The notes beneath the pieces are model-generated. The model made no database searches and was not told the DNA's origin. It saw only the letters and a program-made list of their open reading frames with translations. The translations under genes were made by a program, and so were the position numbers. DNA of 64,000 nt, from the NCBI RefSeq assembly GCF_026339735.1, contig NZ_JAPEQG010000003.1, forward strand, positions 372,001 to 436,000. Direction: 5' to 3'. This DNA is from Streptomyces sp. NBC_01669 (lineage in GTDB: Bacteria; Actinomycetota; Actinomycetes; Streptomycetales; Streptomycetaceae). Below, in pieces: positions 59,196 through 64,000 of this stretch; position 1 is the stretch's first letter, and each line of letters starts with the position of its first letter.

Positions 59196-62100
59196 CGCCG
59201 GGCAGTACCCACATCGCTGCGCGTGTACCGCTTTCGCTGCGCGGGTATCCCGCGGGTTGCTGAAGGCTGCGCCTGAACGGTTCGCTGCGCTCACCTTGAT
59301 AGCGCTGCGCTTCGAGATGGCCGGCGCGGGAGCCTGGTCTGGCTGGTGTCTGTGGGACTGAATAGAGAAGAAGTTGACGGAGTGCTGCGCACCCTGAAAT
59401 TCCGGCACGCCCTCCGGCAAGGCCAGCTGACCGCAGGTGGGGTCGCTCATTAAATTTCAGTGTGGGTGCATCCGTTTGTCGCCAACTGTTGGCAGCCCAC
59501 CATCTGGAAAACTCCCTCACGTTCAGGCGGGTCCAGGCTCGAAAGGCGAACAGCGTTCGCCCTGGTGCAAGTGCGGTGCCTGTGGCGTGGTGGTGAAGGC
59601 GGCGTGAGCGGAGCGGTGCGTGCGCACGCCCGCTGGGCGGGCGGGCTGTCGCTCCATCCTGCCTGTAACCTTTCGGAGGCGCCGCCGGCCTTCAATATCC
59701 GCACGTGATTCCTTGGGTGGACCGGGTCATCTGCACCTGTGCCGCCGTCTCAAAGGAAAATGCTGTCCCACGCCCGGTTTCGTCGATGTGTTGGGCGGTG
59801 TGCGCGCATTGACGCATCGGTCAGCTCTGCCGCTGAAGGTACCCGCACAGGTGACAAAGGCGTCGACCGCCTCGGTCGTGGACTTCGCGCTTCGCGATGC
59901 GACATCGCCGCCATCCAGCCCGTCAACTGGAGAACTACCAGGCCCTGATCCGCCGGTTACCGAAGATCACCGACCGCGACCGTTCCTGACGAAGGATGCC
60001 GCAGATGACCGCCGCCGGACAAGACCTGAAGAATTGCGCGCAGCCGCCCTTTCCTGCCGCCAAGACACGCAGTCTGAAATTTGAAGGGCGATGATATCAG
60101 TACAACCTCCGGCGTGAAGAACGACCAGACGGGGCAGGTGAACAGCGAGACGTCGCCGCGCAACAGGCGGACTGCGCGACCTATGACCTGGTGACAACCT
60201 GACGCTCTTGGGGACAGCTCAGCGACGGCGGCCGGCACCTGAACAGCCTTGACGTATGTCCGTGAAGCGCGCGAGCAGGCGCGGCAATTCCAGTACGGCG
60301 TTATCGCCGGGCGAAACCGGTACCACGTACGGCGATCGCGTCGCGCAGGCCGATGACTCGGGCCGCAACCGGCACGCCAGGTAGGCAACAACTCACCCCC
60401 GACGTATCGACTCCCGCGACGATGATCAAGCGAGATCGACGATACTGTCCCGCTGGTGCATGTGACCCGAACGATATCGCCGCAGATGCGGGCGTCTTCG
60501 CGTTGGTCACACCAGGCGAAGGCTGCGACGCCATTGATGCTGCTGATAACCTGATAAGGCACTGCGAGCAACGACCTGTCGCCGCGTACGGTGGTCGTCG
60601 GTGTGGTGACGCGATAAAACGCTGTGTCCTTAATCATGGCGGTATGATGTCAGTGATGATGACGTGGAACAGACGGTGTGAACTCGCAGGCTATATTCGG
60701 CATCTGCGCGAGACCGACAGGCCCGGTACGTGCCATTCTGCAACCAGTTCAGCAGGCCAGCTGAGACATCGCTCAGCCATGATGATCTTCACGTAGTGCC
60801 CGGCCATGGAACAAACTGAGATGGCGGTGGTATGTGCAGCGACATGCGGGATTGAGCTCGGCTTCTTAGAGCAGGCCGGGCTAGTGTGTTAGATGATGAA
60901 CCGAGCTTCGTTGGATTGCCGTTGGTCTGGTCATTTGGCAGACGCATTCCTCGCGTGACGGTCGTTCAGTCGAGGAAGTTCTTCGGCGATCGATCACGTC
61001 GCGGGAAGGTAGAACTGTTGGCCAGTGGTGGTCGAAGCGGTGTCGACAGGCCGAATTGAGCATCAGGTAGTGACGGTCTATTAGGCCTGATGATCGCTGA
61101 CGCTCGCCGACATCTTCCGGCGCCTCGCTCGTCGTGGAGAAGACGCGGTCGACGACGACGCATCGGCGAAGGTGACGGGTGGTGCATCCGTCGAAGACGT
61201 CGGCGCGCAGCGCGGTGACGATCTTGTCTTGCGGACGCCTTCGTCGGCGGACGTGATGCGCCTCGCCGAGCATCAGTTCCGCCGTTGGTCATGGGTGCTG
61301 GGCGTCGACCTGCGAGCCCTCGATCACGTGATGGCTGCAGGTGGCGATAGCCGAATGCCGAGCCGTCGGTGCGGAACCGCGACCCAGCTCCCCGGGCGGT
61401 TGTCGATGAAGTGGAATAACGCGTTGGAGGTAGGGCGAACGGCTGCGCCGGCAGGCCAGGCCAGGGCGGTGCTGGATCATGTCGGCGGCCGGCTATCTGG
61501 CCCGGGTGGTGATCGCCGGGCGGTGGGCGCCGATAGTCAACACGTCCACGGTACGCTTCACCCATCCCGCGTACTCCAGGTAATGCGTGCAGGTTGTGAT
61601 GACGACGGGCGAATGAAGATGGAGAGCGGGTCATCGGGAGCGAAGGCTGGTCGGCCCGATGCAGGTAGTGGCCGAAGGGTCAGGCTTACCTTTGCCGCGG
61701 TGAGGTATCCATGGTAGACCTGACGCAGGGCTGTCCCGCACGCTTGGTATCCAGCCAGACGAGTTGCAACTGCAGGCCTGGCCTCGCTGATGCGGCCGTG
61801 GTGTGCGATGACCAGGCGCGCAGGCGGTGATGTACTCGAGGTAGGCCGGACACCGCACGCCGTCCTGTCCGGTGCAATGCCCGGGCCCGGTTGGCCTCGC
61901 ATTTAGTGTCCGCATGCACCCCACGGTGGTGGTGAACAGCCCTGATCGTCGGTAACCGCGTATTCAGGCGCGCACCGCCCCATTCCACGTCGCCGCGCGA
62001 CATGCAGGACATGCCCGAAGCCGCCGCGTGTACTGTGCCTGGTGACGAATTCCAGGTGGCCGAACGCGTACTCGTACAACTGGCCATCACGCTTTCCGTG

Positions 62101-64000
62101 GCAAATTTTGGGTGATCCACCCGGCGCTGCGTTGTCGCCTCCGACGCGTGGCGCGCCGTGCGCACGACCACCCCGGCAGTACCTCGGTGCATTTCCAGGC
62201 CGTTGTGGTGATCACCCTCGCATGGGCTACGTCGGCAACGCTCTCCAGTTACGTGCGCGCCTCGCCCCGCGACCTGGCTGGCCCTCATGTACGGGCGCAG
62301 GCGGCCGCGCGGCACCTGTCGCTGGGCCGGCCGCGGACTCGTCCCGCGATCACCGCGGGCTGGTACGAAACTGGCGAGCCTGTCGGCGTGTGTCTGGGGC
62401 TCAGGCGACCGACAAAGATCTGTAGCCGGTCGTCTTTCGAACCGACTCCGGTACCGCCGGAGCGCAGCGACGACTGAAATGCGGTAGTGAAAGTCGCCTA
62501 TCGGCGTTCAGAGTCATTGCCAGGTAGCCCTGGCCCAACGTCCTCGCAGCAAACCCATTTTCAGCTCGGTAACAGCGGACATGATCGATCTACTCCAGCA
62601 GATATTGCGGTACGGTGCAACAGGAACATCAATATGGCACGGCACAACAGGCGGCGATCGTGAAGTCGACGACAGGCAACAGTCTTGACTCCTCACTGCG
62701 CGATGTGCTGGACAGGCTTTCGACATGTGCCGGACTCTGCGGTGACCTGATCATGCCTCGGGGGCGTAGCACGGCTTTCGTGGTCAGTACACTACAAAGT
62801 TCTGGCACAGACCGAGCAGGTCGTCGACCGCCGTAGCGACCTCCCGCAGCCAGCCAGCGAAGCCAGGCCCATCCATCACCGTCCCCGGTGATAGTGGCGC
62901 GCATGGCTTACGAAACCGTTTTCCGGTGTCCACTGACGCACCCTCGTCAGGCCGGCGGCCATTTGGACCGTTCGCGAAATACGGCGGTGTCCTCGGCTCA
63001 ACGCTGAAAAATAGTCATCCCTGGCCGGTGCGCACGTGCAGGCGTGGCCTGGTCGCCTGATCGCTGCTCCTGCGCGTAATCCAGGTCGGCGTCTGCGCGA
63101 CTGTGCGTTAACTCCGGCAATGCCAGCGTTCAGATGCTGGCTTTTACAGGGCAATCTCGACGCTCCCGGCATGACGGGCGCTCAAACACCGGTCTCAATT
63201 CGTACTGGCCGTCGTGATTATGTACGCCGCAAGGCGATAATTCACCAGCACAGCCTCGCTCCTCGCGCCGGCCGCCTGCATCGGCGGGCATGATTGGCCG
63301 GCACCATATGGGCCCTCCCGTCTCACCAGTAGAGCCTATACCTGGGCTCTGGCCATTTCAACATTAAGCAGCACACCGGCAGCAACCGCGCCGTAGAGTC
63401 GGCTTCAGGTAATGCGGCGTCATTCGGCAGGACACTATGATTCTCCCTGAATGGTGCCAGGCGTCGATGGTGCTGGGCGTGCTCATGCCGCCGCGGCAAG
63501 CACAATCGCGCTTCGATTGAACAACAAACCAATCACTGACTTGGTCGTGCGGTTCCTCAAACGATGTACTAAACACCTCCGCCGAACTCTCAACGGTCGA
63601 TATCGTCGTCACCCGCAGGCGATACGTCAGTCGGCGTGCTGGGCGTGGAACTCGTATTCATCGCGCGCTCGTACGCACTCCAGACGTCGTCTCCACGGTC
63701 TGGCTGCGCTGCATCGTCTCGTCGTCTGCCGTGAGCAGGCCAGCCAGCAATCGGTGGCTACCATCTGGCATTCTGGTGAAGAAGATGCTGCGTTGTGCTG
63801 ATGAAGCGTGGCCTGTCTCTGAATGTGCAGTCTGCGGCCCTGACCGCGTATTACGTATGGGCGATCCCTGCTCGGCCCTGGCAACGTGATTCATCGATGA
63901 TGGTAACTGTGGCGCTTTGACAGGCGGCGGTCACGGCCGTCATGGCGGCCTCAGGATCGTCATCGCTGTCCCGATGAAGCCTCGCTGTGATGCCGAACCC
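59196..64000. other. Error-rich fold-back copy of the preceding terminal sequence, not genomic
   Basis: This stretch is the reverse complement of the sequence just before the telomere, with many deletions. Exact islands: 59278-59295 matches 59058-59075 (18 bases), 59332-59345 matches 58950-58963, 59496-59524 matches 58678-58706 (29 bases), and 59935-59953 matches 56176-56194 (19 bases). The text around 60,056 follows the helicase codons near 55,910, and 61,476-61,690 follows tnpB at about 52,475 to 52,020. Deletions remove more than half the length. No reading frame here is trustworthy. Confidence 0.9.

Noticed and set aside
59196..64000. Many open frames of 60-230 codons after the telomere
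   Set aside because: The DNA is an error-rich reverse-complement copy of upstream sequence, so frames there are chance or broken pieces of copied genes.
59196..64000. A real long inverted repeat or fused telomeres
   Set aside because: A real repeat would decay mainly by substitution. Here more than half the length is missing by scattered deletions, starting exactly at the tip, which fits an unpolished read.

Overview
This is high-GC actinobacterial DNA, almost certainly Streptomyces. The evidence is strong G/C third-position bias, GTG starts with GGAGG-type ribosome sites, an SsgA-like sporulation protein, Streptomyces-type transposases, TtrA-like helicases and a Streptomyces-type telomere. 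The window is the accessory right arm of a linear replicon, either chromosome end or linear plasmid. I see no rRNA, tRNA, CRISPR array, replication initiator, ParAB or core housekeeping operon.

Layout. From 0 to 14.3 kb there are small defence-like and secreted functions: a HEPN/zinc-ribbon protein, a Schlafen-type AlbA_2 protein, a Doc-type toxin-antitoxin pair with a repeated operator, a secreted I36 protease inhibitor, a secreted HNH lipoprotein, a split RibD-like reductase/deaminase pair and an orphan SUKH immunity protein. From 14.3 to 21.4 kb is an insertion-sequence graveyard: an intact ISAs1-family element inside an older transposase relic, a second rve-type IS, and at least six broken gene pieces. 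From 21.4 to 31.4 kb is one very large secreted Rhs/YD-repeat polymorphic toxin with a Hint domain and an HNH nuclease tip, followed by its likely immunity gene. From 31.8 to 33.4 kb are remnants of a phage-like module, and a GNAT acetyltransferase gene follows.

From 34.2 to 39.8 kb are a TniA/TniB-type transposon remnant and an operon of two tyrosine-recombinase-like proteins around an XRE regulator. From 39.9 to 42.0 kb is a TtrA-like helicase fossil cut at motif II. From 42.2 to 44.8 kb is a translationally coupled ASCH / GNAT-PIN pair, the best candidate here for an undescribed system. From 45 to 50.7 kb are a sigma-factor-like gene, an SsgA-like protein, a RES-domain protein and a DUF6308-like protein. 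From 50.9 to 55.2 kb is a Tn554-type tnpA-tnpB-tnpC trio, followed by the complete telomere-proximal TtrA-like helicase and its upstream partner gene.

The replicon ends at about 59,195. Positions 58,810-59,195 hold a chain of GNA-loop palindromes running into the usual Streptomyces terminal sequence. Everything after that, to 64,000, is a deletion-rich, error-riddled reverse-complement copy of the sequence just before the end. I aligned it by eye at several points as far in as about 52 kb. It looks like a fold-back read or unpolished assembly tail, not real DNA, and no gene should be called in it.
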